DNA of 43,106 bases from a virus. Position 1 is the first letter of the stretch, and each line of letters begins with the position of its first letter. The stretch spans positions 1 to 43,106 of the IMG/VR virus record IMGVR_UViG_3300048687_000057. The stretch is one strand, 5' to 3'. The translations under genes were made by a program, and so were the position numbers. Shown here piece after piece: positions 28,968-37,572 of this stretch. Below the pieces are notes generated by a model. It had not been told where the DNA came from. It made no database searches and worked only from the letters and a program-made list of their open reading frames with translations.

Positions 28968-31900
28968 GTGGCCTTTCCCGAGGACCCTCTGGGGCTGCGC
29001 GTCGAGATCAAGGCCGGGCAGTGGACGGACATCACGGGGGACGTCTACACCCGCGACGCGATCACGCACACGCGCGGCATCCGGTCGGGCAGCACGACGG
29101 CGGAACCTGCATCGGTGCCGCTCACGATCAACAACCGCGACGGACGGTACAGCCCTCGCAACCCGATGAGTCCCTACTACGGGCTCATCGGCCGCAACAC
29201 GCCCGTACGCCTGTCGCTGCCGGGAGGCGGCCGCTTCCTCGACCTCGACGGCGACCCGACCAACTACGCCTCGACGCCCGACACGTCGGCGCTGGACATC
29301 ACCGGCGACATCGACCTCCGGATCGAGCTGTCGGCGTCCTGGTACCGGCCCGGGGTGCAGATGCTGCTCGGCAAGTGGGGGGCGGCCGGGACCCGTTCCT
29401 ACCTGCTGCGGATCGAGGACGGGCGCCTGTTCTTCTACTTCAGCCTCGACGGCACCGCCACCTACACCATCGCGCGGACTCTGCCCACACTCCCTGAGCG
29501 GGCCGCACTGCGCTGCACCCTGGACGTTGACAACGGCAACGGAGGGTGGGCCGTCGCGCACTATTGGGCGCCCTCCCTGGTCAGCCCCTGGGAGCAGTTC
29601 GGCAAGACGTACACCTACGTCGGCGTACCGTCGGCCCCCCTTACCCTCTTCTCCGGCCCGGCACCGCTGGCCGTCGGTCCCAGCGACGTGCCCGCGGGCC
29701 GCCTGCCATTCGAGGGCAAGGCCTACCGCGCCGAGGTGCGCTCCGGCATCAACGGAACGGTCGTTGCGAACCCTGACTTCACGCAACGCCCCGTTGGCGC
29801 CGCGCCGTTCACCGACTCCGCGGGCCGCACCTGGTCGTTCTCAGGGACGGCCGCCGTAGCAGACCGGCGTGACCTGTTCGTCGGCGAGATCGCCTCATGG
29901 CCGCAGAAGTGGAAGTCGTCCGGCGCAGACGTGTGGACGCCCGTGCAGGCGGCCGGGATCCTGCGCCGCTACGGGCAGGGCGTGAAGGCCCTCGACTCCA
30001 CACTGCGCCGCCGTATCCCCTCCGGGAAGCCAATCGCGTACTGGCCGATGGAAGAGGACCAGGGCGCTACCCGAGCCTTCTCACCGATCAAGGGCGTCAC
30101 ACCGGCTGCCCTGACCGGGGTGGAATTCGGCGCCCTCAGCACCCTGCCCTCGTCCAAGCCCCTGCCGAAGATCAGCGCGGGCGGCACACTGTCCGCCATC
30201 GTGCCCGCGCACACGGACCGCGGCGAGTGGCAGATGGAGCTTGTCTACAACGCCGACGACAAGCCCCCGCCGGCCACGGAGTTGTGGAAAGACTTGATCG
30301 GCGTCTCGACCACCGGGGCGGTCCGCCGCTGGGTCGTCGGCATGCGCGGTGACTCGGTGCGCCTGTACGGCTTCAACCAGGCAGGGGAAGACATCGTCTT
30401 CCGCTCCATGACGGCCGGTGCCGACGTCTTCCACGGCTGGGTGCGCCTGCGCCTCTGGGCTCGCGACAACGGCACCGGCGGTGTCGAGTACCGCATCGAT
30501 TTCCAGGACGTGGGCGGCGACGCGGGCGGCATCGGCGGCACCATCACGGGCGCTGCCGGCCGTGTCACGGCGGTGACGGGAACGTGGGCGGAGGCCATGG
30601 AGGGGTGGGGCATCGGCCACCTGGCAGTGCTGCCCACCGCGGCGAACAGTCTCTACACCGGTTCCGACGATGGATACGCGGGTGAAACTGCGTGGGATCG
30701 GGTGCGGCGTCTCGCGTCCGAGGAGGCCACCCCCGTCGCCCGGATCGCCGGCCCGCTCGATACGCAGCGCGTGGGCCCGCAGCGCCCGGAGACGCTCCTC
30801 GCCCTGCTCCAGGAGGCGGCGGACGCCGACGGCGGCATGCTCGTCGAGTCACGGGACCGGCTCGGGATCCTCTTCCGCGACCGCTCGTCGCTGTACACGC
30901 AGGAGCCTGCGCTGGTTCTCGACTACGCGGCCGGGCAGATCGCCGCTGATTCGCTGGAGCCGACGGACGACGACGACGCCACCCGCAACGACGTCACCGT
31001 CAAGCGGGATGGCGGCAGCGAGTCGCGCGCGGTGCTTGAGGAGGGCCCGCTGTCGGTGCAGGCTCCGCCGGACGGGATCGGCCTGTACGACGAGTCGGTC
31101 ACGCTGAACGTCGACGATGACGTGCAGCTGGAGTACATCGCGCCGTGGCGGCTGCACTTGGGCACGTACGACGGGGCGCGGTATCCGTCGGTGACGATCC
31201 GGCTGCACAAGCATCCGGAGCTGATCGACACGGTGCTCGGGCTGCGCGAGGGCGACATCCTCCGCATCGTCAACCTTCCTCCGTGGGTGGCGTACGGGCC
31301 GGTGGATCTCCTCGTCACCGGCCTGTCCGAGACCTATCTGCCGCGCACGTGGGTGGCGACGCTGACGTGCGAGCCGGGCGGCCCATGGATGACCGCCAAG
31401 ACCGACCACCCGACCTACGGGAAGGCGGACACGGGCGGCAGTCAGCTCGGAACCGGTGTCTCGGCAACGGACGGCACGCTCGCCGTGCGTACGACCGTCG
31501 GCGCACAGTGGACGACCGACCCGAAGGAGGCACCGTTCGACGTCCAGGTCGGTGGCGAGGTCGCCCGCGTGGAAGCGGTGGGGCGGCTCATCAACGCCAA
31601 CCCCTGGTTCGAGCAAGGGATCGCGGGCTGGACTGCCGCCGCTGGCACGATCGCCTGGGAGCAGACCATCGTCCACCCGAAGGGCACGGGGTCCATCCGG
31701 CTCACGCCAGCGGGCACCGCGGAGTCGCACTCCGCAGACTCCCCGCTGTCACCGGTCGGCAGCGTCGTCCCTGGTGCCACGTACAAGCTGTGCGGCTGGT
31801 TCTACTCGCCCACGGGTGCCTCGGACGTCCGGCCATCGGTCTACTGGTACAGCGACGCTGGCACGTATCTCTCGGCGCAGGGCGGCGTCACGCCCGCCGT

Positions 31901-32771
31901 TCCAGCCGGCCAGTGGACCTATCTGGAGTCGACCGTGACGGCTCCGGCCAACGCGGGTCGCCTGAAGGTTCGGGCCCGCCAGGGCGGCACTCCGCCCGCC
32001 AGCCAGGTTCTCTACGCCTGGGGTGTTCGCGCCATCTTGGCTGACGCCTCCGCGTTGTCGGACACGTTCAGCCGCTCGGTCACGGGCGGGTGGGGCGTCG
32101 CTGACACGGGGCAGGTATGGACGTCGTCCGGCGGCACCGTGTCCTCGGACTACTCGGTGAACGGCACGGTGGCACGCCAGGTCCACAACACCCGGGATCT
32201 GTTCCGCGTCTGCTACCTCAACGCGGTGCAGCTCGCCGACGTCGAGATGACGGCGACCCTCACCGTCCCGGTCGCCCCCACAGGGGATGGCATCTGGACG
32301 TACTTCCTCCTCCGCACCAACTCCGCCAGCGGTGTGTACTACTTCGCTCGGATCTACTTCGGCCTCGTCGGACAGGCCGAACTGGAGATCCGTAAGCGCA
32401 CGCCCTCCGAGACCACGCTCGCCGCCGCACCCGTCCACATGACCCACACCGCCGGCCAGTCCTACAAGGTCCGCTTCCGGGCCGAGGGCCCGAACCTGTA
32501 CGCGAAAGCGTGGAAGGCCCAGGACCCCGAGCCGAGCGCGTGGCAGGTGACGGCCACCGACACCAGCATCCCGGGGCCGGGCGGGATCGGGCTGCGGTCC
32601 TACGTCAGCCCGAGCAACACCAACGCGCTACCGATCGCGGTCAGTTTCGACGACGTGCGCGTCGCGGATACGCAGGTCTTCACCGTCACGCGCTCCCGGA
32701 ACGGCGTCGTCAAGCCCCATGCCGTGGGCGTCCCGCTCTCCCTCGCCCACCCGGCGATCGCATCCCTGTAG
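28968..32771 (+). CDS. large minor tail protein with LamG/CBM-like modules
   Basis: A 1267-aa protein right after the tape measure. The N-terminus (VEIKAGQWTDITGDVYTRDAI) is like distal-tail/baseplate proteins. Jelly-roll modules of LamG/concanavalin type appear at about 90-260 and 345-520 (AYWPMEEDQGATRAF), then a tail-hub-like region (VRRLASEEATPVARIAGPLD). A carbohydrate-binding-type module lies at about 885-1010 (NPWFEQGIAGWTAAAGT), and a final LamG-like module near 1035-1230. It probably forms the tail tip that binds cell-wall sugars. GTG start; the stop TAG is followed by AGGAGG for the next gene. Confidence 0.8.
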   Translation: MAFPEDPLGLRVEIKAGQWTDITGDVYTRDAITHTRGIRSGSTTAEPASVPLTINNRDGRYSPRNPMSPYYGLIGRNTPVRLSLPGGGRFLDLDGDPTNYASTPDTSALDITGDIDLRIELSASWYRPGVQMLLGKWGAAGTRSYLLRIEDGRLFFYFSLDGTATYTIARTLPTLPERAALRCTLDVDNGNGGWAVAHYWAPSLVSPWEQFGKTYTYVGVPSAPLTLFSGPAPLAVGPSDVPAGRLPFEGKAYRAEVRSGINGTVVANPDFTQRPVGAAPFTDSAGRTWSFSGTAAVADRRDLFVGEIASWPQKWKSSGADVWTPVQAAGILRRYGQGVKALDSTLRRRIPSGKPIAYWPMEEDQGATRAFSPIKGVTPAALTGVEFGALSTLPSSKPLPKISAGGTLSAIVPAHTDRGEWQMELVYNADDKPPPATELWKDLIGVSTTGAVRRWVVGMRGDSVRLYGFNQAGEDIVFRSMTAGADVFHGWVRLRLWARDNGTGGVEYRIDFQDVGGDAGGIGGTITGAAGRVTAVTGTWAEAMEGWGIGHLAVLPTAANSLYTGSDDGYAGETAWDRVRRLASEEATPVARIAGPLDTQRVGPQRPETLLALLQEAADADGGMLVESRDRLGILFRDRSSLYTQEPALVLDYAAGQIAADSLEPTDDDDATRNDVTVKRDGGSESRAVLEEGPLSVQAPPDGIGLYDESVTLNVDDDVQLEYIAPWRLHLGTYDGARYPSVTIRLHKHPELIDTVLGLREGDILRIVNLPPWVAYGPVDLLVTGLSETYLPRTWVATLTCEPGGPWMTAKTDHPTYGKADTGGSQLGTGVSATDGTLAVRTTVGAQWTTDPKEAPFDVQVGGEVARVEAVGRLINANPWFEQGIAGWTAAAGTIAWEQTIVHPKGTGSIRLTPAGTAESHSADSPLSPVGSVVPGATYKLCGWFYSPTGASDVRPSVYWYSDAGTYLSAQGGVTPAVPAGQWTYLESTVTAPANAGRLKVRARQGGTPPASQVLYAWGVRAILADASALSDTFSRSVTGGWGVADTGQVWTSSGGTVSSDYSVNGTVARQVHNTRDLFRVCYLNAVQLADVEMTATLTVPVAPTGDGIWTYFLLRTNSASGVYYFARIYFGLVGQAELEIRKRTPSETTLAAAPVHMTHTAGQSYKVRFRAEGPNLYAKAWKAQDPEPSAWQVTATDTSIPGPGGIGLRSYVSPSNTNALPIAVSFDDVRVADTQVFTVTRSRNGVVKPHAVGVPLSLAHPAIASL

Positions 32772-32780
32772 GAGGCTCTC

Positions 32781-34415
32781 TTGGCTACCCCTGTCGAGTG
32801 GCGGCCCGGCATGGACATCACGGCCGGCCGTCTGGAGTCCATGAACCAGCGGCAGCAGTTCATGGTCACCAACTACGGCGCCGATTCGTCAGGCGGGACG
32901 AATGCGGCGCCGGGCATCCAGGCCGCGCTCAATGCCGCGCGCGATCTCGGGGGCGCGCAGGTACTCGTGCCACCGGGCGTCTACCTGATCGGGCAGACTC
33001 TCCGCATCTACAGCAACACCAGGTTGACGTTGATGCAGGGCGCCGAATTCCGGCGGAACGTCGCCGGAACGATGCTCATCAACGGTGACTCGGGGCAGGC
33101 GTTCGGCGGTTACACCGGCCACTCTCGGATCGTCATCGAGGGCGGCCTCTGGAACATGAGAGGGTCGACGTCGGGCCTGACGGGCAACGCGATGTGCATC
33201 AGCATCGGCCACGCCACCGACATCGTGATCCGCGACCTGGAAGTCCGCGACGTCTCCGGCTACCACGCCATCGAGCTCAACTCGACCAGCCACGGCCTCG
33301 TCGAGAACTGCCGGTTCCGCGGCTACGTCGACAACACCTCGGACAAGTCCCGCAGCTTCTCAGAGGCCGTGCAGATCGACCTCGCCAAGGGCAGCGGGGA
33401 ATTCGGGGGGTTCGGCCCGTACGATCACACCCCCTGTGTCGACGTCCTGGTCCAGGGCTGCCACTTCGGGAACTCCGACACCGCGGGTACGACGGCATGG
33501 CCGCGCGGGGTGGGCTCGCACTCGGCGACGATCAAGGCGTGGCACCGCCGCATCCGCATCGCCAACAACTCGTTTGAGGGCCTGCTCCAGTTCGCTGTCA
33601 GCGCCTACAACTGGGAAGACGTCACCGTCACCGGCAATACGTTCGTGTCCTGCGGCAGTGGCGTGCGCCTTCGAACTGTCATCGAGGCTGACCTCAACGA
33701 CACGATGAACACCGACGGCGTCCAGACGAACGCCAGCCAGCAGATGCGCAACCTCGCAGTCACCGGCAACACCTTCCGCGGCGGCACCGGCTACGACAAC
33801 GTGATCGTCGCGCTCGGCGAGATCACAGGCACCGTGCTGAACGTCGCGATCACCGGCAACACCATCGACGGCTCCGGCGGCACGGAATCCGCGATCCGTC
33901 TCCAGCGCGTATCGCGCGCGGTCGTCAGCGACAACGTCATCTCCAACTCGTCAGGCACCGGCATCAGCACGTCCTACCAGAACAACACCGTGATCTCGGG
34001 AAACGTCGTGTGGGGCGCCGGGGCCTTCGGCATCACGATGGACAACTCCGACAACAGCAACATCATCGGGAACACCATCCGTGACCCGCAGCAGTCCGGC
34101 ATCTTCCTCAATGGGCCAGGCACCGACATTCAGGTGAGGGACAACTTCGTCGACGGCGCCAACCAAGCCGGGCTCACGACCTCCATACCGGCCGCGATCC
34201 GCTTGTCCACGACGGCGCTGACGGCGGTGGCCATCACAGCCAACAAGTGCCGCCCGGGCGGGGCCGCGAAGCCCGCCCGCAACGGCCTGTACATCGCGGC
34301 GGGGCATTCCGGCGTCCAGCGATTCGGCAACGACATGCGCGGGACGTGGGCCGGGGGAAACCCCGGGATCGACGACGGAGGAACCTCGCAGACGGCCGCC
34401 ACAGACCTGCAATAG
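32781..34415 (+). CDS. beta-helix tailspike (pectate-lyase-like)
   Basis: A 544-aa protein. The start is TTG 32781, chosen because AGGAGG lies about six bases upstream and no ATG or GTG precedes the fold. An N-terminal attachment part is followed by 'NYGADSSGGTNAAPGIQAAL', the usual opening of the pectate_lyase_3 fold, then right-handed beta-helix rungs repeating 'ITGNTI', 'ISGNVVWG', 'IIGNTIRDPQQSGIFL'. It would bind and perhaps cleave surface glycans. Catalytic residues cannot be assigned. A hairpin terminator follows. Confidence 0.85.
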   Translation: MATPVEWRPGMDITAGRLESMNQRQQFMVTNYGADSSGGTNAAPGIQAALNAARDLGGAQVLVPPGVYLIGQTLRIYSNTRLTLMQGAEFRRNVAGTMLINGDSGQAFGGYTGHSRIVIEGGLWNMRGSTSGLTGNAMCISIGHATDIVIRDLEVRDVSGYHAIELNSTSHGLVENCRFRGYVDNTSDKSRSFSEAVQIDLAKGSGEFGGFGPYDHTPCVDVLVQGCHFGNSDTAGTTAWPRGVGSHSATIKAWHRRIRIANNSFEGLLQFAVSAYNWEDVTVTGNTFVSCGSGVRLRTVIEADLNDTMNTDGVQTNASQQMRNLAVTGNTFRGGTGYDNVIVALGEITGTVLNVAITGNTIDGSGGTESAIRLQRVSRAVVSDNVISNSSGTGISTSYQNNTVISGNVVWGAGAFGITMDNSDNSNIIGNTIRDPQQSGIFLNGPGTDIQVRDNFVDGANQAGLTTSIPAAIRLSTTALTAVAITANKCRPGGAAKPARNGLYIAAGHSGVQRFGNDMRGTWAGGNPGIDDGGTSQTAATDLQ

Positions 34416-34432
34416 CCCCAACCACCCTGTAC

Positions 34433-34455
34433 GCCCCGAGCCCTGTGGCCGGGGC
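34433..34455 (+). terminator. terminator after the tailspike gene
   Basis: GCCCCG pairs with CGGGGC, and an inner GCC/GGC stem extends it around a 4-nt loop. It is followed by CTTTCTC, a T-rich tail rare in this window. It separates structural and lysis genes. Confidence 0.65.
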
Positions 34456-34478
34456 CTTTCTCATGTCTGGAGGCCCGC

Positions 34479-34967
34479 ATGTCCCCCTACGTGTGCTCAC
34501 TCAAGGTCGACACCCCGCAGGCCATGCCCGGCGGCGGCGAGTACAACATCGTCCGCTTCCCGTACGAGCAGGGCGCCGAGTCCTACGACCCGCACTGCAT
34601 GCACGAACCGGCCGACCCGCTCGGCTACCAGGTGCAGGACTGGCAGCGCGACGACCGCTCCGGGCTGATCTGGCCGGCCGTGGATGGGTGGGCGACGCTC
34701 ACGGCGCTCATCTACTGGGAGGCCGGCGACTACACCGAGCTGCGCGACCGGTTCGTGCGTGACCCGCTCGACCTTGCGGGCGGCGCGGACTCGACGGCGA
34801 CGGAGCACCGGCCGCCGTCGCCTGGTCAGCAGTTCTTCCACAAGACGCACGAGATGTTCGTGCATCCCGGCACGCCGGTGGCGCTGCTCGCGGCGCACAA
34901 CGCACCCAAGTCGTGCCGGATCACTCTCGCCGAGTTCAAGCTCGCCATCCACCCCGAAGGGACCTGA
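34479..34967 (+). CDS. putative tail-associated protein
   Basis: A 162-aa soluble protein from ATG 34479, GGAGG eight bases upstream. Beta-rich start (PYVCSLKVDTPQAMPGGGEYNIVRFPYEQGAESYDP), Trp-rich centre (WQRDDRSGLIWPAVDGWATL) and a C-terminal FKLAIHPEG. It lies between tailspike and endolysin genes, where small tail accessory proteins are usual. No family recognised. Confidence 0.6.
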   Translation: MSPYVCSLKVDTPQAMPGGGEYNIVRFPYEQGAESYDPHCMHEPADPLGYQVQDWQRDDRSGLIWPAVDGWATLTALIYWEAGDYTELRDRFVRDPLDLAGGADSTATEHRPPSPGQQFFHKTHEMFVHPGTPVALLAAHNAPKSCRITLAEFKLAIHPEGT

Positions 34968-34971
34968 CCCT

Positions 34972-35799
34972 GTGGCCAGACTCTCCAGCGCTACGTGGCG
35001 CCCGATCCCCGTCAACTACACCAAGGGCGGGCAGTCGTCCGTGCGTGGCGTGGTCGTGCACATCATGGCCGGCACTCTCGCGGGCACCGACAGTTGGTTC
35101 CGCAACAGCCGGGCGCAGGCCTCGTCGCACTTCGGCACCGGCAAGACCGGTGCTCTCTATCAGTGGGTGGACACGGCCGACCGCGCGTGGGCGCAGGCGG
35201 GCGGCAACTCGTCGTGGCTGTCGGTCGAGAACGAGGGCCAGGGCGGCGACACCCTGACCGATGCCCAGCTCACCGCGAACGCCGAGGTACTCGCGTGGGC
35301 CCACAAGACCGAGGGCGTCCCTCTCCAGGTCGCGAACTCACCGAGCGGCCGGGGCCTCGGCTATCACGCGATGGGCGGCTCCGCGTGGGGCGGGCACACC
35401 TCGTGCCCGGGCCCGAAGATCGTCGCCCAACTTTCCGAAATCGTGGCCCGGGCGCAGCGCCTCGTGGCCGGACAGAGCATCGAGGAGGACCCCTTGGCGG
35501 GCATGACCAAGAAGGACATCTACGACGCGGTGTGGCGCACGGACTCCGTCCCTGCCCCGGAGACCTCGTCCACGATCAAGACGAACCCCACGTGGCAGGC
35601 CGTCAGCGTGCTGACGGACATCTCCAACCGGGTCCGCTCCACGGAGGCCACAGTCACCGCACAGTCGGCCACGATCAAGACGCTCGCGCAGGCACTCGCC
35701 GACCGCGGCGACCCGGTCGACGTCGACGCGCTCATGAAGCGCATCACCGACGCCATCGAGTCCGTGACCGTCCGCCTGGACGTCGCCCCCCAGAACTGA
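34972..35799 (+). CDS. endolysin, N-acetylmuramoyl-L-alanine amidase (PGRP/amidase_2)
   Basis: A 275-aa lysin from GTG 34972. The amidase domain covers about residues 10-165: His30 in VVVHIMAG, FRNSRAQASSHFGTGKTG, the 'WSVENEGQ'-like SWLSVENEG segment and GGHTSCPG with the zinc His and Cys. It cleaves the bond between muramic acid and the stem peptide. Residues about 185-275 are a helical tail (MTKKDIYDAVWRTD, TIKTLAQALADRGDP) that may bind the wall or control activity. No signal peptide, so the holin must release it. Confidence 0.88.
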   Translation: MARLSSATWRPIPVNYTKGGQSSVRGVVVHIMAGTLAGTDSWFRNSRAQASSHFGTGKTGALYQWVDTADRAWAQAGGNSSWLSVENEGQGGDTLTDAQLTANAEVLAWAHKTEGVPLQVANSPSGRGLGYHAMGGSAWGGHTSCPGPKIVAQLSEIVARAQRLVAGQSIEEDPLAGMTKKDIYDAVWRTDSVPAPETSSTIKTNPTWQAVSVLTDISNRVRSTEATVTAQSATIKTLAQALADRGDPVDVDALMKRITDAIESVTVRLDVAPQN

Positions 35800-35806
35800 G
35801 GCACCC

Positions 35807-36136
35807 ATGAAGATCTTCGGCAGAGAGCCCGCGCTCATCATCTCCACCGTCAGCGCGGGCCTGTCCCTCATCGTGACCTTCGGCTTCGGCCTGAACGCGG
35901 AACAGGCCGCGGCGATCGTCGCCGTCATCTCCGCCGTGTTCGCCGCAGCGACCGCAGCGGTGACAAGGCCGATCGCCCCCAGCGCGTTCACAGGACTCGT
36001 GGCAGCCGCTGTAGCGCTGCTCGCGGCGTACGGCCTGAACGTGTCCGCGGAGAGCGTGGGAGCGCTGAACGCCGCGGTGCTCGCCGTGCTCGGCCTGGTG
36101 ACGCGCGGACAGGTGGCACCGAAGCCGGAAGCCTGA
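35807..36136 (+). CDS. holin
   Basis: A 109-aa protein with three hydrophobic segments (PALIISTVSAGLSLIVTFGFG, AAIVAVISAVFAAATAAV, FTGLVAAAVALLAAYGL) and short charged ends, seven bases after the amidase stop. The size, order and topology are those of actinophage holins that open the membrane for the endolysin. ATG start after a GAGGCACCC stretch. Confidence 0.8.
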   Translation: MKIFGREPALIISTVSAGLSLIVTFGFGLNAEQAAAIVAVISAVFAAATAAVTRPIAPSAFTGLVAAAVALLAAYGLNVSAESVGALNAAVLAVLGLVTRGQVAPKPEA

Positions 36137-36180
36137 CCCCTGCCCGCTGTTCGACCTGGCCGTGATGGAGGGGGTGTTAC

Positions 36181-36513
36181 GTGGACGCAGCGACGCTCGG
36201 CGCCGTCGGAACGATCGTCGTCGGGCTCGCCGCGGCCATGGCCGCCATCATCGGCCAGCGCGGAGCCAACCGGGCCAACCACTCGGGCGCTGTGCTGAGC
36301 GGATACGGAGGGCTCGTCGACCAGCTCCAGGAGGAGCGCGACAAGCTCACGACGAAACTCGTCGAGAACGAGCAACTGTTGGCGGCCGCGTACGGCGAAC
36401 TCGCCACCGAGCGCACGGAGAAGGCCGACCTCCTCGGGCAGATCCGAGACCTGAGCGACGAGAACCGTCGCCTACGCCGACAGATCGCCGAACTGGGAGG
36501 CCAACCGACGTGA
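36181..36513 (+). CDS. membrane protein with coiled coil, accessory lysis candidate
   Basis: A 110-aa protein from GTG 36181, GGAGGGGG seven bases upstream. One N-terminal membrane helix (LGAVGTIVVGLAAAMAAIIG) leads to a long coiled coil (LVDQLQEERDKLTTKLVENEQLL, TEKADLLGQIRDLSDENRRLRRQ). This build is common for second holin-like or Rz-like proteins beside the endolysin of actinophages. It overlaps the next gene by GTGA. Confidence 0.7.
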   Translation: MDAATLGAVGTIVVGLAAAMAAIIGQRGANRANHSGAVLSGYGGLVDQLQEERDKLTTKLVENEQLLAAAYGELATERTEKADLLGQIRDLSDENRRLRRQIAELGGQPT

Positions 36514-37217
36514 GTGGACGCCACGCACAGCCGCTCCTCGTCCGCCGGTGGCGCTCCCTCATGCTCGCGGCGATCCTCCTCGTCCTGTCCGGGGCGGTCC
36601 TCCTCGTGTGGATGCGCATCGACGCCGAGGCGCACCGTGCCGACCAGCTGGGGGCCGAGGCATCGCGCCGGAGCGGCGACGTGCGGACGCTCGCCGAGGA
36701 CGTTCGGATCCTGCGCAAGCAGGTGCGCGCGGAGGGGGGCACGCCTGCCGCACCGGATCCGTCGCGCGCGGTTGACCTCCCGGCGCGGGTGAAGGATCCC
36801 GTACTCGTGCCGGGGCCACGGGGCCGTCAGGGTGCGTCGGGGAAGCCCGCGCCGACTGTTATGCCGAAGCCGGGTCCGTCGGGTGCACCGGGGGCGTCGG
36901 GCGAACCTGGCGCTCCGGGCGCGGACTCGACGGTGCCGGGCCCCGCCTCGACCGTGCCGGGACCGTCAGGACCGCCGGGACCTGCGGGGAAGGACGGCAA
37001 GGACGGCAAGGACGGGTCGGACGCGACGACGTCGTGCCCGGCCGGCTACTCGTGGCAGGCTCCGGCCGACGATCCTGATGCGCTGGTGTGCCGGCGGACG
37101 GGTGCGGCTCCTGCTCCGGAGCCGAGTCCGTCGGACAGTCCGCTTCCGCAGGCTGCGGCTCTTGATCCTCAGCGCCGCCAGTACGTTCGGCGTGGACGGC
37201 GAGCACCCACTCGGTGA
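36510..37217 (+). CDS. membrane-anchored collagen-like protein
   Basis: A 235-aa protein from GTG 36510. A membrane helix lies at about residues 15-36 (SLMLAAILLVLSGAVLLVW), then a coiled coil (LGAEASRRSGDVRTLAEDVRILRKQ) that could trimerise. Gly-X-Y repeats run at about 100-170 (GPSGAPGASGEPGAPGAD, GPSGPPGPAGKDGKDGKDG), and a C-terminal 'SCPAGYSWQAPADDPDALVCR' type module closes it. The coiled coil, collagen stretch and Cys pair suggest an external trimeric stalk. It belongs to the lysis block. The last 359 bases are overlapped antisense by the 36859 gene. Confidence 0.7.
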   Translation: MSGRHAQPLLVRRWRSLMLAAILLVLSGAVLLVWMRIDAEAHRADQLGAEASRRSGDVRTLAEDVRILRKQVRAEGGTPAAPDPSRAVDLPARVKDPVLVPGPRGRQGASGKPAPTVMPKPGPSGAPGASGEPGAPGADSTVPGPASTVPGPSGPPGPAGKDGKDGKDGSDATTSCPAGYSWQAPADDPDALVCRRTGAAPAPEPSPSDSPLPQAAALDPQRRQYVRRGRRAPTR

Positions 37218-37344
37218 CGAGCTGCTCGTATTCGCGTCGCTGCTCGTCGTGGAGCCATCCGCCGGAGCGCAGCATGAGTTGGCGGATCTGCTCGTTGATC
37301 TGGTGAGCGCTCCGCTTCTGGCGGGGTAACTGCGTGGCGGACAC
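36859..37344 (-). CDS. minus-strand protein with a TTA codon, overlapping the collagen-like gene
   Basis: A 161-aa frame from a GTG at 37342-37344. The first 70 residues look coding (SAHQINEQIRQLMLRSGGWL, DEQRREYEQLVTEWVLAVHAE) and resemble small Streptomyces phage proteins. The rest is Pro/Arg-rich because it runs antisense to the collagen repeats, so the stable protein may be only the N-terminal part. Codon 6 is TTA (37327-37329), so it needs a UUA tRNA. A TAACGT hexamer lies seven bases before the GTG, suggesting a leaderless transcript. Confidence 0.55.
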   Translation of the reverse strand: MSATQLPRQKRSAHQINEQIRQLMLRSGGWLHDEQRREYEQLVTEWVLAVHAERTGGAEDQEPQPAEADCPTDSAPEQEPHPSAGTPAHQDRRPEPATSSRPGTTSSRPTRPCRPCRPSPQVPAVLTVPARSRRGPAPSSPRPERQVRPTPPVHPTDPASA

Positions 37345-37413
37345 ATGTAGAACGTTAGCTCTGCTCGTGAAGCCAAGGGGAGAGCATTACCGGACGCGCA
37401 TATGCCATTACAT

Positions 37414-37441
37414 GCCCCCGCCGCCCTCGGGCGGTGGGGGC
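37414..37441 (+). terminator. 13-bp hairpin with T-rich tail
   Basis: GCCCCCGCCGCCC pairs with GGGCGGTGGGGGC (one G-U) around a TC turn and is followed by CGCTTTGTTGTG. It closes the late/lysis unit just before the 37573 operon and is one of the best terminators in the window. Confidence 0.75.
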
Positions 37442-37456
37442 CGCTTTGTTGTGTCC

Positions 37457-37507
37457 GATTGCGCGCAATCTGCAACCTGAGAAGGTGATCTGCAATCCTC
37501 GGCAATC
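37457..37507. promoter_or_regulatory. operator region: GATTGCGCGCAATC palindrome and GCAATC repeats
   Basis: GATTGCGCGCAATC (37457-37470) is a perfect 14-bp palindrome. GCAATC repeats at 37492 and 37502, ten bases apart. The core GCGCGCAATC occurs again at 39186-39195, beyond the end of the operon. The pattern fits a binding site for the XRE regulator encoded at 38310 or a divergent control point with the 37344 gene. Confidence 0.65.
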
Positions 37508-37572
37508 CGCCCGCACGCGCCACCCAGCGCGTCGCATGCTGGTTGCCCCAACACCCGCTGACGGAGGACGAC

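Noticed and set aside
27908-29497. 529-codon plus-strand frame across the tape measure/minor tail junction
   Set aside because: Arg/His/Pro-rich off-frame translation crossing two well-supported genes.
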